This document shows, in pieces, positions 7,892 through 16,808 of a stretch of 32,894 bases of DNA. The notes under the pieces are model-generated. The model was not told the origin of the DNA. It searched no databases and saw only the letters and a program-made list of their open reading frames with translations. Position 1 is the stretch's first letter, and each line of letters starts with the position of its first letter. The DNA lies in contig JAAYCK010000071.1 in the NCBI GenBank assembly GCA_012729835.1, forward strand, positions 1 through 32,894, written 5' to 3'. Made by a program: the position numbers and the translations under genes. The stretch is from Syntrophomonadaceae bacterium. Its GTDB lineage: Bacteria; Bacillota; Syntrophomonadia; Syntrophomonadales; Syntrophomonadaceae.

Positions 7892-9130
7892 ATGAATAGA
7901 CTACAGTTGGTTAATGACAAATTATTTGAACCGGTTAGTTTGGACGAAGCTGTTGATATCAGTTGTGAAAGCATTCGGGCCCTGGACACCGAGTACCTGC
8001 ACATAGACGATGCCTATATGAGGGTAGCCGCAGACAATATAGCCAGCTTTATGAATGTACCTAATTTTGATCGTTCAGCAATGGATGGCTATGCGATTGG
8101 TAAGACTGATCTGAAGAAACTGCAAACCGGACGATCTTTGCGTCTGAGAGTAGCTTCTATTATAGGAGCCGGTTCAATTGAAAGCAGGGCAATAAAGCCT
8201 GGGGAAACCTGTAGGATTATGACCGGCGCTTCGCTTCCAGAAGGCAGCGTTGCCGTTATCAAACAAGAGGACGTTGAGATAATAAATGAGAACTATATAA
8301 TTGTCAGCGTTAGGCCGATACAGGGTGAAAATATAAGAGTATCCGGCCATGAATTGAGGGCTGGAGATAGAGTTGCAGCCAAAGGGCAGGTTTTAAAAGC
8401 AGAAATCCTGGAAAGGATAGCCGCCTGTGGCATAGAAAGGGTGCCGGTATGCAAAGTGCCTCGTGTAAATATTTTAAACACGGGAAATGAGCTGCTTTTA
8501 CCCGGGTCCCCCATCAAAACAGGCTGCATATATTGCAGCAACCGGAGCCTAATGGCATGCAAAATAACCAGCAGCGGAGCTTTGCCATTACTGTCGCCTT
8601 CCGTAATTAATGATGATCTGCAAACCATTGTAACTGCAGTAAAAAAGGCGGTCCAGGTTTCTGATATGGTAATAGTCAGCGGGGGGACCGGCAACGGTCT
8701 TTTCGACCTCGTTGGTAACGCGCTCGAGTATTTGAATGCCCAGCTTCTTTTCAAAGGTATAAACGTCTTCCCCGGCAAAAATTCTTTAGCCGCCCTTCTC
8801 AATGGCAAACTTATTTTTAACCTATCCGGCAACCCCTCTGCAGCCGGGATATTGTTTGAAGCTTTAGTAAAACCGGCCCTGCTTAAGTTAAAAGGAGAGT
8901 TATCGTATAAAGGGGATTGGTTTAATATAGATCTGGCCAGCCCCATTGAGCATTTAAAGCCGGGCCGCAGCCTGCACCGGGGAGAAATGATTATTAGACA
9001 GGGACATGTCTACGCTCTGCCGGTAAGCCGAAAGGTTATTAATACCGGAAATATTCCTTTACTGTTAGATGTACAGAAAAGGCCGGGAGAAGAACGATTT
9101 ATGGTTAAAGCTAAATTAATTGCAGATTAA
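7892..9130 (+). CDS. moeA: Molybdopterin molybdenumtransferase, MoeA family
   Basis: MoeA inserts molybdate into adenylylated molybdopterin in the cytoplasm. The 412-residue protein has the family layout: an N-terminal domain with FDRSAMDGYAIG (about 60-71), a GEN.R..G segment near 145-150, the MoaB/MogA-like domain with NTGNELLLPGSPIKTG and SGGTGNGLFD, then GKNSLAALLNGKLIFNLSGNPSA and a small C-terminal domain. It is divergent: the usual SGGVSxGDYD reads SGGTGNGLFD and GNPVS reads GNPSA, though the aspartate is kept. It may be a specialised paralog serving formate dehydrogenase, or tungsten rather than molybdenum. It is divergent to fdhA and convergent with mobB, 18 bases away. Confidence 0.9.
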   Translation: MNRLQLVNDKLFEPVSLDEAVDISCESIRALDTEYLHIDDAYMRVAADNIASFMNVPNFDRSAMDGYAIGKTDLKKLQTGRSLRLRVASIIGAGSIESRAIKPGETCRIMTGASLPEGSVAVIKQEDVEIINENYIIVSVRPIQGENIRVSGHELRAGDRVAAKGQVLKAEILERIAACGIERVPVCKVPRVNILNTGNELLLPGSPIKTGCIYCSNRSLMACKITSSGALPLLSPSVINDDLQTIVTAVKKAVQVSDMVIVSGGTGNGLFDLVGNALEYLNAQLLFKGINVFPGKNSLAALLNGKLIFNLSGNPSAAGILFEALVKPALLKLKGELSYKGDWFNIDLASPIEHLKPGRSLHRGEMIIRQGHVYALPVSRKVINTGNIPLLLDVQKRPGEERFMVKAKLIAD

Positions 9131-9148
9131 GCACCTAAAAGAGATGTT

Positions 9149-9643
9149 TTAATCTCGGAGGTATTTTTCCGCTAGAAATTCGGCCAGCAGTTCTAATTGG
9201 CCGTAAGGATAATAAGGCACATCGTCTCTAAAAGGCCCATCACTTACTGTTGCAATCAAATCAACATCCCCGTCAGGAAAAACAGCATCTTGATCACGGA
9301 TAACCTGGATTTTAGGTCCCGGTTCATTTTTAAAACCTTCAACCAGAATTAGATCAATATTCTCATCAGCCTGAAGTCTGTCCAAAATGCTTTGCAGGGA
9401 TAAATCCCTCTCTATCCGTTCATGGGTAGTAATTGATTCTAGCCCTACTACCAGTACCTTTTGCGCGCCGGCATTAAAAAGCTGCCACGAGTCCTTACCG
9501 GGAATGTCCACGTCATAGCCATGGGCAGCGTGCTTTATAGCGGCAATCCGGTAGCCTTGACCGGATAATATTTTAGTCAGATTAGCAACCACAGTTGTCT
9601 TACCTGAATTTGAATAACCAAAAAAACTTATTATCGGAATCAG
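9149..9643 (-). CDS. mobB: Molybdopterin-guanine dinucleotide biosynthesis protein MobB
   Basis: A P-loop GTPase that assists MobA in attaching GMP to molybdopterin. Walker A is GYSNSGKTT near the N-terminus; AIKHAAHGYDVDIPGKDS matches the MobB segment IKHTHHDMDVDKPGKDS; LILVEGFKNEPGPKI is the Walker B region. The only ATG/GTG/TTG in frame is a GTG at 9715 without a ribosome binding site, giving a 24-residue extension not found in the family. A CTG at 9643, nine bases after AGGAGG (9658-9653), gives a 164-residue protein starting M-I-P-I-I-S-F, which aligns with the E. coli start M-I-P-L-L-A-F. CTG initiation is therefore proposed. Confidence 0.9.
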   Translation of the reverse strand: MIPIISFFGYSNSGKTTVVANLTKILSGQGYRIAAIKHAAHGYDVDIPGKDSWQLFNAGAQKVLVVGLESITTHERIERDLSLQSILDRLQADENIDLILVEGFKNEPGPKIQVIRDQDAVFPDGDVDLIATVSDGPFRDDVPYYPYGQLELLAEFLAEKYLRD

Positions 9644-9963
9644 TTTTAAACACCTCCTATCAGGGTGCCGATACTGTTGATTACATATAACGGCAGCCTG
9701 TAAATATTTAACCACAATTAGCTTATAAGAAATAGCTAAAAATTGAAAGTCGTGCTGCGTTTTATCTAGCCTGCTTCAACCAGTCCTCTCTCAATTCCAA
9801 AATACCGATTATCTGACTTACGCTTCTATCCGGTGCCTCACCTGAACACTATGGCCTGATCGCCCCCTTGTAAGATAGATCCCGAAGATTGTATATCTGC
9901 AAAGGATTTACCCTCCCCTTTGTAGAATGACTCCAAAAAGATCGTGATCGAGGGGGTTATATA

Positions 9964-10743
9964 ATGGCGGACAAATCAGTAGTATGGAGAAAGGAAAATG
10001 GCATCTGCTTTATTACTATGAATGAAGCAACCAGTCTGAATGCCATCAGCAAAGGTATCGTTGCCGGCCTTGAAGAAGCTTTCGAGGACTGTTTTGATGA
10101 AGAGATCCGCGCGATCGTCCTGACTGGTGCGGGGAGAGCCTTCTGTGCCGGGGGCGATCTGGCTGAAATGATTAAGGATGGGCCAACCCATTGGCTACTG
10201 CAAACACCTAAAAAGTTGGGTGTGGTGGTCAGCACCATGCGTAAACTGCCTAAACCGATCATCGCGTCTATTAATGGTCCGGCCTTCGGAGTGGGCATGA
10301 GCGTGGCCATGGCCTGCGACCTGCGCATCATGTCCGACAGGGCGACCTTCGCTCAGGCTTACACCTCAGTGGGATTGAGTCCGGATGGAGCCTGGTCCAT
10401 GACTGTACCCCAGACAGTCGGAGTAGCTAAGGCTCTGGAGATGGTACTCCTGGATCGGCCCATCAATGCCGAGGAGGCCCTGCGGCTTGGTCTAGTCAGT
10501 ATCGTGGTGCCAGCCGATCAATTGGAAGCAGAAACGTTGAAGGTGGCTACCAAGCTGGCCAATGGCCCGACCCGGGCGTATGCCAATGCCAAAGCCCTTA
10601 TCAACAGGTCTATGCTGGATGGCATCGAATCTCAAATGGATCTGGAGAGGTATAGTATTTCCAGCTGCGGCAGCAGCGAAGATTTCGTCGAGGGCAGTGA
10701 TGCCATCTTTAACAAGCGCAAACCGGCCTTCAAAGGGCGTTAA
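9964..10743 (+). CDS. Enoyl-CoA hydratase/isomerase (crotonase) family protein
   Basis: A 259-residue crotonase. The CoA-binding and oxyanion-hole segments are present: RAFCAGGDL (58-65) and NGPAFGVGMS (104-113). The two catalytic glutamates of classical enoyl-CoA hydratase are replaced: the Glu144 position is Ser113 and the Glu164 position is Tyr133. An aspartate at 141 in LSPDGAW matches the catalytic aspartate position of PaaG-type isomerases. Isomerase or another crotonase reaction is thus more likely than simple hydration. The ATG follows GAGGGGGTT, a G-run ribosome binding site shared with other CoA genes here. It ends at a strong terminator. Confidence 0.88.
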   Translation: MADKSVVWRKENGICFITMNEATSLNAISKGIVAGLEEAFEDCFDEEIRAIVLTGAGRAFCAGGDLAEMIKDGPTHWLLQTPKKLGVVVSTMRKLPKPIIASINGPAFGVGMSVAMACDLRIMSDRATFAQAYTSVGLSPDGAWSMTVPQTVGVAKALEMVLLDRPINAEEALRLGLVSIVVPADQLEAETLKVATKLANGPTRAYANAKALINRSMLDGIESQMDLERYSISSCGSSEDFVEGSDAIFNKRKPAFKGR

Positions 10744-10789
10744 CCTCTACCTGACCGATATTACTTTTGTGATGAATCATTATTCCTCT

Positions 10790-10841
10790 AAACCATTTTC
10801 TCTTTTCAAGTATAATATCAAGAGAAGATGGTTTTTATTTT
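10790..10841 (+). terminator. Intrinsic terminator after the crotonase gene
   Basis: AAACCATTTTCTCTT (10790-10804) pairs with AAGAGAAGATGGTTT (10820-10834) over 15 positions with one G-U wobble, then T-rich sequence follows. The loop contains TATAAT, but without a matching -35 box. Confidence 0.8.
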
Positions 10842-10861
10842 GAAGAGAAGGGACGAGAATA

Positions 10862-11974
10862 ATGTACGAGAATTGCTGCTGGCTTGACATCAATGTCCTG
10901 GAGACATTTATGCGGGATGTTTTCATCGGACTGGGGGTTCCCGAAGATGATGCTGCCATTTGTGCTGATGTTCTCATTACGGCTGACAAACGGGGTATAG
11001 ATTCCCATGGGATCGGGAGACTAAAACCAATCTACTATGATCGGATCAGAGCCGGTATCCAGTTTGCCGCGGCCAATTACGAGGTGGTCAGGGAAGGCCC
11101 GACTACGGCGGTAATTGATGGACATCACGGTATGGGACATGCTATCAGCAAGCGGGCCATGCAAATGGCCATCGACAAGGCCAAGACCTACGGACTGGGT
11201 ATGGTCACAGTTCGCAACTCAACCCATTACGGAATAGCCGGCTACTATGCATTAATGGCTATTGAGGCCGGAATGATCGGAATTACTGGGACCAATGCCC
11301 GCCCTTCCATTGCACCCACCTTCGGTGTCGAAAATATGCTGGGAACCAATCCGCTTACCATTGGATTTCCAACTGATGAAGCTTTCCCTTTCGTATTAGA
11401 CTGTGCCACCTCGGTTTCCCAACGAGGTAAGATCGAGGTATATGATCGTGATAATAAGGATATCCCGCCCGGATGGGTAATCGACCGCAGCGGCCAGACC
11501 CGCACCGACACCCACCAGATCTTAGAAGACCTGGTGTCCGGAGAAGCTGCTCTGACTCCATTGGGGGGACTTGGTGAAGACACCGCCGGTTATAAGGGAT
11601 ATGGTTATGCTACTGTGGTAGAGGTACTATCTGCAGCCCTGCAGCAGGGAGCGTTTTTGAAGGCCTTGTCCGGTTATGATGCCGACGGTAATAAGCAGCC
11701 TTACGGCCTTGGCCATTTCTTTATAGCCATAGATATTTCCGCCTTTAACGACCTGGATTCTTTCAAGAAGTCAGCAGGTGACATCATGCGCCTGCTGCGG
11801 GCTTCCGAAAGAGCTCCGGGGGCAGAGCGCATATATACGGCTGGCGAGAAGGAATACCTGGCCTGGCTGGAGAGAAAAGAAAAGGGTATCCCCATCAATG
11901 AAGTATTGCAGAATGAAATGATCCAAATGAGAAACGAGCTGGGTTTGTGGCACCACCATTTCCCTTTCGAGTAA
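10862..11974 (+). CDS. Malate/L-lactate dehydrogenase, MDH2 (Ldh_2) superfamily
   Basis: NAD(P)-dependent 2-hydroxyacid oxidoreductase of the non-Rossmann MDH2/ureidoglycolate dehydrogenase superfamily. Family marks are GIDSHGIGRL (about 48-57) with the conserved histidine, VRNSTHYGIAGYYA (about 119-132) with a second histidine, and the substrate/cofactor segment GTNPLTIGFPT. Length 370 is normal for the family. Exact substrate (malate, lactate, sulfolactate or ureidoglycolate) cannot be told from sequence. It stands alone between a terminator and the DUF2339 gene about 60 bases on, so co-transcription with the latter is possible. Confidence 0.9.
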   Translation: MYENCCWLDINVLETFMRDVFIGLGVPEDDAAICADVLITADKRGIDSHGIGRLKPIYYDRIRAGIQFAAANYEVVREGPTTAVIDGHHGMGHAISKRAMQMAIDKAKTYGLGMVTVRNSTHYGIAGYYALMAIEAGMIGITGTNARPSIAPTFGVENMLGTNPLTIGFPTDEAFPFVLDCATSVSQRGKIEVYDRDNKDIPPGWVIDRSGQTRTDTHQILEDLVSGEAALTPLGGLGEDTAGYKGYGYATVVEVLSAALQQGAFLKALSGYDADGNKQPYGLGHFFIAIDISAFNDLDSFKKSAGDIMRLLRASERAPGAERIYTAGEKEYLAWLERKEKGIPINEVLQNEMIQMRNELGLWHHHFPFE

Positions 11975-12034
11975 ACGTCAACTAGAGATACCCATCTGAT
12001 ATAATTGGTTTAATCAGAGGAGGTGGTGCCCGTC

Positions 12035-13765
12035 ATGAATTATGACGAACAAAAGACACTCGAATCCCTCCAGGCGGAAATCTCAGCGTTAAAAGCCAGG
12101 GTTGCCGCCCTCGAGAATGCTCAAACCCATGATACCGGTGACACCGTCACCAAGCGTACACCTGAATCCCCCAAAAGTGCACTAAAATCAATTATGCTAA
12201 ACCGCAGCCCCCAGTCAGAACTCGAGAGTGCTGATCTCCCGCCCCAGTCACGTTTTGCCGACCGCAGCCAGCTGGAAGAATATATCGGGGGCAGAATACT
12301 AAATTGGATCGGTGCCTTGATAGTCGTATTTGCAGTCGCCTATTTTCTCAAATGGTCTTTTGACAACCAGATAATCGGTGAGATGGGGCGCTGCATCCTG
12401 GGCCTGGTCACTGGCATAGCCATGATGACCGCCGGGCAGATTTGTTATAAGAAGGGCTATAGCCTGTATGCCCAGGGTTTGATTGGAGCCGGCATCGCCA
12501 TAATCTACTTATCATCATTTGCAGCAGTGAATTATTACCATCTAATTACTCCATACGTCGCTTTTACCCTGATGTTCATCACCGCGATAGCCGGCGGCAT
12601 GCTGGCAGCCATCAATAATGCTCCAGCTACAGCCGTTATGGCTACTATTGGCGGTTTCCTGGTTCCCTTCCTGATGGGCAGCCGTACCAGTCAGGTCATA
12701 CCACTGTTATCCTATGTACTGATCCTGGACCTGGGAGTATTATTCCTGGCCTATTACCGCCAGTGGCTGGCATTGGACATCCTGGCCCTGATCGGAACCC
12801 TGATAATATCAGGAGTGGCTCTGACTATGCACTGGCAGGTCTGGCCTGGTCAGGCCTTTTTCACCGTTTACCTGCTATTATTCATCGCCGTAGCCGCGAC
12901 TTATGATCACCGTACCCGCAACCACAATCAACTGCTGCTCTTTTTTGCTACAGTCTGTTTCTCGACTTTGTCTTTCGGAAATGTTATCGATAAGATAGAA
13001 GATTGGCGGGGCTTGTTTACACTGTCCCTGGCCGGCATTTTTCTCCTGACCTATTATCTGCCGGTGATTACCAGGAGCACTACAATACATTTCCGCCAAT
13101 GGCTGCTGATTTGGGCCATGATTTTTGCCCTGCTAACGGCACCGCTGCATTTGAATGACGTTTATTGCGCGGTTGCCTGGCTGATTGTAGCCGCAGTGCT
13201 CTTATATATATCTCAACATTTTGCCAGGCGGTTGCCCTTCATCACCGCACTGGTTATAATTGCGATAGTTTTCTTCACGACTCTAGGCACGTATATCCAG
13301 CCCTATCAGGTCCCATTCTTTAATAATGCATCGGTATTGTTGGCATTGTGCGCTATAGATTGGATATTGGCACTGGCTATTATCCCCCGGCTTTTCAGCA
13401 GTAAACCATACCTCCAGGCCGCCCTATCCTCCGTTGCTATTTCCACTATTTTTTACCTGGTGCAGTTTGACATCAGTAACGCGGTCTACTATTATCAGGC
13501 TAATCAATCATTCTCCTTTCTGGTGCCGGTGGCCTGGGCTCTTATTACTACTCTGGTACTGCTCATCGGTGTCCGCAGAAAAAATAAAACCCTTCGCTTG
13601 CTCAGTCTTATCCTCTACGGTGTAGTCATCATCCGCACCCTGTTTTTCGATCTTCGTCACTTGGATATCGTTTACAAGATACTAGTCTTGCTGGCCATCG
13701 GTTTAATTGCCCTGGCTATTTCTTTCTTCTATCAAAAGAGAATGAAAGGGGAAGTGCTTCCGTGA
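12035..13765 (+). CDS. DUF2339 polytopic membrane protein
   Basis: The N-terminal ~85 residues are polar with a short coiled coil (TLESLQAEISALKARVAALE). Then comes the DUF2339 signature EEYIGGRILNWIGALIVVFA and roughly sixteen hydrophobic helices to the end. The ATG at 12035 is preferred; AGAGGAGG lies eleven bases before it, and a GTG at 12023 overlaps that site. The function of DUF2339 proteins is unknown. The stop overlaps the start of the DUF3999-like gene (GTGA), so the two are translated together and probably work together in the envelope. Confidence 0.88.
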   Translation: MNYDEQKTLESLQAEISALKARVAALENAQTHDTGDTVTKRTPESPKSALKSIMLNRSPQSELESADLPPQSRFADRSQLEEYIGGRILNWIGALIVVFAVAYFLKWSFDNQIIGEMGRCILGLVTGIAMMTAGQICYKKGYSLYAQGLIGAGIAIIYLSSFAAVNYYHLITPYVAFTLMFITAIAGGMLAAINNAPATAVMATIGGFLVPFLMGSRTSQVIPLLSYVLILDLGVLFLAYYRQWLALDILALIGTLIISGVALTMHWQVWPGQAFFTVYLLLFIAVAATYDHRTRNHNQLLLFFATVCFSTLSFGNVIDKIEDWRGLFTLSLAGIFLLTYYLPVITRSTTIHFRQWLLIWAMIFALLTAPLHLNDVYCAVAWLIVAAVLLYISQHFARRLPFITALVIIAIVFFTTLGTYIQPYQVPFFNNASVLLALCAIDWILALAIIPRLFSSKPYLQAALSSVAISTIFYLVQFDISNAVYYYQANQSFSFLVPVAWALITTLVLLIGVRRKNKTLRLLSLILYGVVIIRTLFFDLRHLDIVYKILVLLAIGLIALAISFFYQKRMKGEVLP

Positions 13766-15003
13766 AAAAATATTCTGTAATCCTGATCGCCCTAGCTCTG
13801 ATACTTATGATCCCCGGGTTCTGCCTGGCCAGTTTCAATCATCTTTACTGGCAGTACTACAAGGCACTGCCCACCCAAGCAAGCGGTTTCAGTGCCATCA
13901 AATTGGATAAGGATATAATGCTTCATTGCCAGGAAAACTTCTCAGATCTTAGAGTCACCGATCAGGATGGCAGGGAGATCTCCAGCCAGGTGCTTCGGCC
14001 TGAAAAGCAACGGCAAGATATAGCGACTACCCAGTTAAACCGCAACGAATATCTTGATCGTACATCGCTGGTGCTCGACCTGGGGCCCAATCCCCTGGCC
14101 CATAATCGTATCGATGTGTATCTGGACAGCAGTAAAGATTACATGCGAGAGGTTACCCTGGAAGCCAGCCAGGATAATGAGACCTGGGGCAATATAGGCA
14201 CAGGCCGGATTATGATGTATCAAGGCCGATCTTATAACACGCTATCATTCACTACCAACACCGCTCGCTATCTTAGAGTCAATGTCAACCAGGTCAACAG
14301 TGAGAAGCGGCTGCCCTTGACCGATGCTATCGTCTATTTCATGCCGATAAGCCTTTACCAGGGCGAATCGATACCTGTCAAAATCCTATCCCAGCGTTCA
14401 GATCGTACCAGGACCAATTTAGTAGTGGATCTGCAGGTGCCCAACTACTTCATCGACCGGGTCACCATCGAGACACCGGACCGGAATTACTCACGAGTTG
14501 TTTATGTAGACAGTGATAATGCGACCAGCAAATCCAACCAGCCATTGACATTGAATACCGATACCATATTTGATTATAAGTGGCAGGATTATTCCTCTGC
14601 CCGAGACTATGTTGAAATAGGCCAGTACGCGCGGCGTTTCCTCTTTATATCCATAGAAAACGGTAGCAGTGCGCCACTGAAAATCAACGCTATCAAGGTC
14701 AGCGCATCCCCGCCTTATCTTTTGGCTGACCTCAAGGGTCCATCCCGGCTATGGTACGGCAATCCCAATGTAAATAATGAAAGCTATGATCTCGACAAGT
14801 TCGCCTATCTGATCCAGACCACTGATCTGAAATGGGTCACACCCGGTGCGCAGCAGATTAACCCCGATTATAAAGTGCCTTGGAGCGAACAGAATAAATG
14901 GCTCTTGAATGCGTTGATTATCCTGGTAGCTTTCGGCTTCGTGGTGATCATATTACGGAATCTTGATAAGATAAAAGAATTAAGAAAAGGCGAGGATCAG
15001 TAA
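13762..15003 (+). CDS. DUF3999-like exported, membrane-anchored protein
   Basis: The 413-residue protein starts at GTG, overlapping the DUF2339 stop by four bases. It has a signal peptide (about 1-24, KKYSVILIALALILMIPGFC), a large beta-rich extracytoplasmic part with discoidin-like phrases (EVTLEASQDNETWGNIG, TARYLRVNVNQ) and one C-terminal membrane helix (about 378-398) followed by a short basic tail. DUF3999 proteins are often encoded beside DUF2339 proteins. The role is unknown; carbohydrate or cell-wall contact is only suggested by the fold-like repeats. A terminator follows at once. Confidence 0.82.
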   Translation: MKKYSVILIALALILMIPGFCLASFNHLYWQYYKALPTQASGFSAIKLDKDIMLHCQENFSDLRVTDQDGREISSQVLRPEKQRQDIATTQLNRNEYLDRTSLVLDLGPNPLAHNRIDVYLDSSKDYMREVTLEASQDNETWGNIGTGRIMMYQGRSYNTLSFTTNTARYLRVNVNQVNSEKRLPLTDAIVYFMPISLYQGESIPVKILSQRSDRTRTNLVVDLQVPNYFIDRVTIETPDRNYSRVVYVDSDNATSKSNQPLTLNTDTIFDYKWQDYSSARDYVEIGQYARRFLFISIENGSSAPLKINAIKVSASPPYLLADLKGPSRLWYGNPNVNNESYDLDKFAYLIQTTDLKWVTPGAQQINPDYKVPWSEQNKWLLNALIILVAFGFVVIILRNLDKIKELRKGEDQ

Positions 15004-15025
15004 GCTGCTTGATTTTGTCATAGTA

Positions 15026-15063
15026 AAAAACGAGGATACCCCTTATGTGGCATCCTCGTTTTT
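15026..15063. terminator. Bidirectional intrinsic terminator
   Basis: AAAAACGAGGAT (15026-15037) pairs perfectly with ATCCTCGTTTTT (15052-15063), giving a T-run on both strands. It separates the DUF2339/DUF3999 pair from the convergent orphan gene. Confidence 0.88.
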
Positions 15064-15079
15064 GTTTCGGTTATTCATT

Positions 15080-16075
15080 CTATGGCAGACGGAAGACCTG
15101 CCAGGCAAATACTGGCCCGTTTCGATAACCGCATTCTCCCAAACAGCGGAAACGGCGGTTGGCATAAGTAAAGTTTTCCGGTCGGCGCTGGCGATCACTT
15201 CCATCCCGCCAGCGAGCTGCCTGGCGGCCTAACCGGCGCCATAACAAGTCGCAGCGAGCCTCCAGGCATGCCCCGGCAACAATGATGCCGCCATCATTTA
15301 GCTTTTCCAGAACCTTAATGGAATTACACGGTTCGAACCACATCGACCGACGATCCTCCAGGTTTTCCCTGGGGTTCAAATCGATAGGGTTGGTCAGCAA
15401 TGCGATATATTCATCTTCGGGTTTTACCAGCCGCAAGCGTGGTGACCAGTCGGCGTTTTCTACATTGACTGTGCTGAGCAGCTCAGATTTCGGGTTGTTT
15501 GCCCTTTCCATAGCCGGACCGGGACAGAAAAAAACCGCCAGAGAATCCAAAGCCTTTAGAGATTCCATTTCATCGAAACGATGACTGTAAACCCTGACCC
15601 GGTTATCATGATTACTAGTGACTGTCCATATCTCATTGGTTGACAGGTACGAGGGCCATCTCTCCCCTTGATAACTACCTCTGTCATAAACACGGGCCTG
15701 GTGCAAAAATGAAGGATGACTGCGAGGTAAAGTACGGGCTGAGCTGACTAACTCAGACGGAAATATGTAATCTACTCCAGTATTAGAAAACCTTGATTGG
15801 TGTTCGCCGCGACAGCGCAGGGCCGGCAGTACGGGCAGATTATCACGATTGACAAAATGAAATTCCGATACCGAATCCATAAACCGCAGCAGGACCTCAC
15901 CGCTGTCCCTTCCACAATGCGGATAGAACAAAGCTCCTGGAGGCAGATCAACCCTAAAACGGCGGGCAAAGGTGAGAGCATTACTGATGCGCGGAAATGA
16001 TGGAATTAGATTGTTTGCATTCATCCCATTTCGATCCATCCCTTCATACCTAGAACCAGGGTTTCCCCAATTCAC
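15080..16075 (-). CDS. Uncharacterised protein, possibly methyltransferase-like at the N-terminus
   Basis: I do not recognise this 331-residue protein with confidence. Residues about 43-75 (LPPGALFYPHCGRDSGEVLL..., then VSEFHFVN) resemble a degenerate SAM-methyltransferase motif I followed by the end of strand two, where the acidic residue has become Asn. The rest has several Cys, is basic near the C-terminus (RRLGRQAARWRDGSDRQRR) and shows no membrane segment. The start is uncertain: GTG 16075, ATG 16039 and ATG 16024 all lack a clear ribosome binding site. It may share a transcript with the topoisomerase-domain gene 147 bases upstream. Confidence 0.6.
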   Translation of the reverse strand: MNWGNPGSRYEGMDRNGMNANNLIPSFPRISNALTFARRFRVDLPPGALFYPHCGRDSGEVLLRFMDSVSEFHFVNRDNLPVLPALRCRGEHQSRFSNTGVDYIFPSELVSSARTLPRSHPSFLHQARVYDRGSYQGERWPSYLSTNEIWTVTSNHDNRVRVYSHRFDEMESLKALDSLAVFFCPGPAMERANNPKSELLSTVNVENADWSPRLRLVKPEDEYIALLTNPIDLNPRENLEDRRSMWFEPCNSIKVLEKLNDGGIIVAGACLEARCDLLWRRLGRQAARWRDGSDRQRRPENFTYANRRFRCLGECGYRNGPVFAWQVFRLP

Positions 16076-16222
16076 AACACTACCAGGTATATTTATAAAG
16101 GCAGGTCCGGAATAGATCGAATATTGGCTGATAAATCAGGACCATTTTTTACTTGTAATGGTAAACGCTATGTAAACGTAAATTCCCTTTCGTAATTAAT
16201 AAATTAGCATATTCAATAGGAT

Positions 16223-16576
16223 TTATCCATCCCTTTTGCCATATTCGGAAAATTCAAACAAAATCTGGCCGTCTTCCAACTTGAGAAAGGCATCGAAGGT
16301 TCCTCCCTTTTTAGACTTGAAGCCTTTGATCAGATTGGAACGACCTTGTCTTAGCATACGCCGTGCATTGGTAATTGATATATTCTTTCCCGCTATGGTC
16401 TTCCATATCACAAATTTACACCCCTGCCGCCAGGCCGAGCAAGTGTATCCCCGGGGGCTTTCTATCACCGGGTTTCCACACAGCGGACAGATTCCGAAGA
16501 TTTGAATACCAGGAGCCAGAGCGGGCGTCTGTTCAATATCCAGGCTATTCTTTTCAGACTCTTCTTTTGGTGCCAC
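16223..16576 (-). CDS. Stand-alone topoisomerase C-terminal zinc/repeat domain protein
   Basis: The protein carries one zinc-ribbon-like unit CPLCGNPVIESPRGYTC...GCKFVIWK followed by ITNARRMLRQGRSNLIKGF and GGTFDAFLKLEDGQILFEF. This is the C-terminal repeat otherwise attached to topoisomerase III (Toprim_Crpt type). No topoisomerase catalytic domain is encoded nearby, so it is a small single-domain protein of 117 residues from GTG 16576, seven bases after GAGGTG; a TTG six codons upstream is the alternative. A DNA-binding accessory role is a guess. Confidence 0.75.
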   Translation of the reverse strand: MAPKEESEKNSLDIEQTPALAPGIQIFGICPLCGNPVIESPRGYTCSAWRQGCKFVIWKTIAGKNISITNARRMLRQGRSNLIKGFKSKKGGTFDAFLKLEDGQILFEFSEYGKRDG

Positions 16577-16808
16577 AGCAATACACCTCACCAATGGTTA
16601 TAGATCGAAAGATTGGTTGTATTTGTTAAAGTTTTATATTTAGACAGGAGGTAAACACTTATCGAGAGTAGAATAACAGTTTATATCCACCTTTATAATG
16701 TAATTGATGTTTATATTACCACATAAATATACTATATGAGTGGCGCTCTTTGTGTCTGCCAGTTTTTATAGTTTTATGACAACCTTTGACATGATATGGG
16801 AGTTCATC

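Noticed and set aside
8293-8946. 217-codon ORF on the minus strand
   Set aside because: Fully antisense to moeA, whose protein is clearly conserved; composition is that of a shadow frame.
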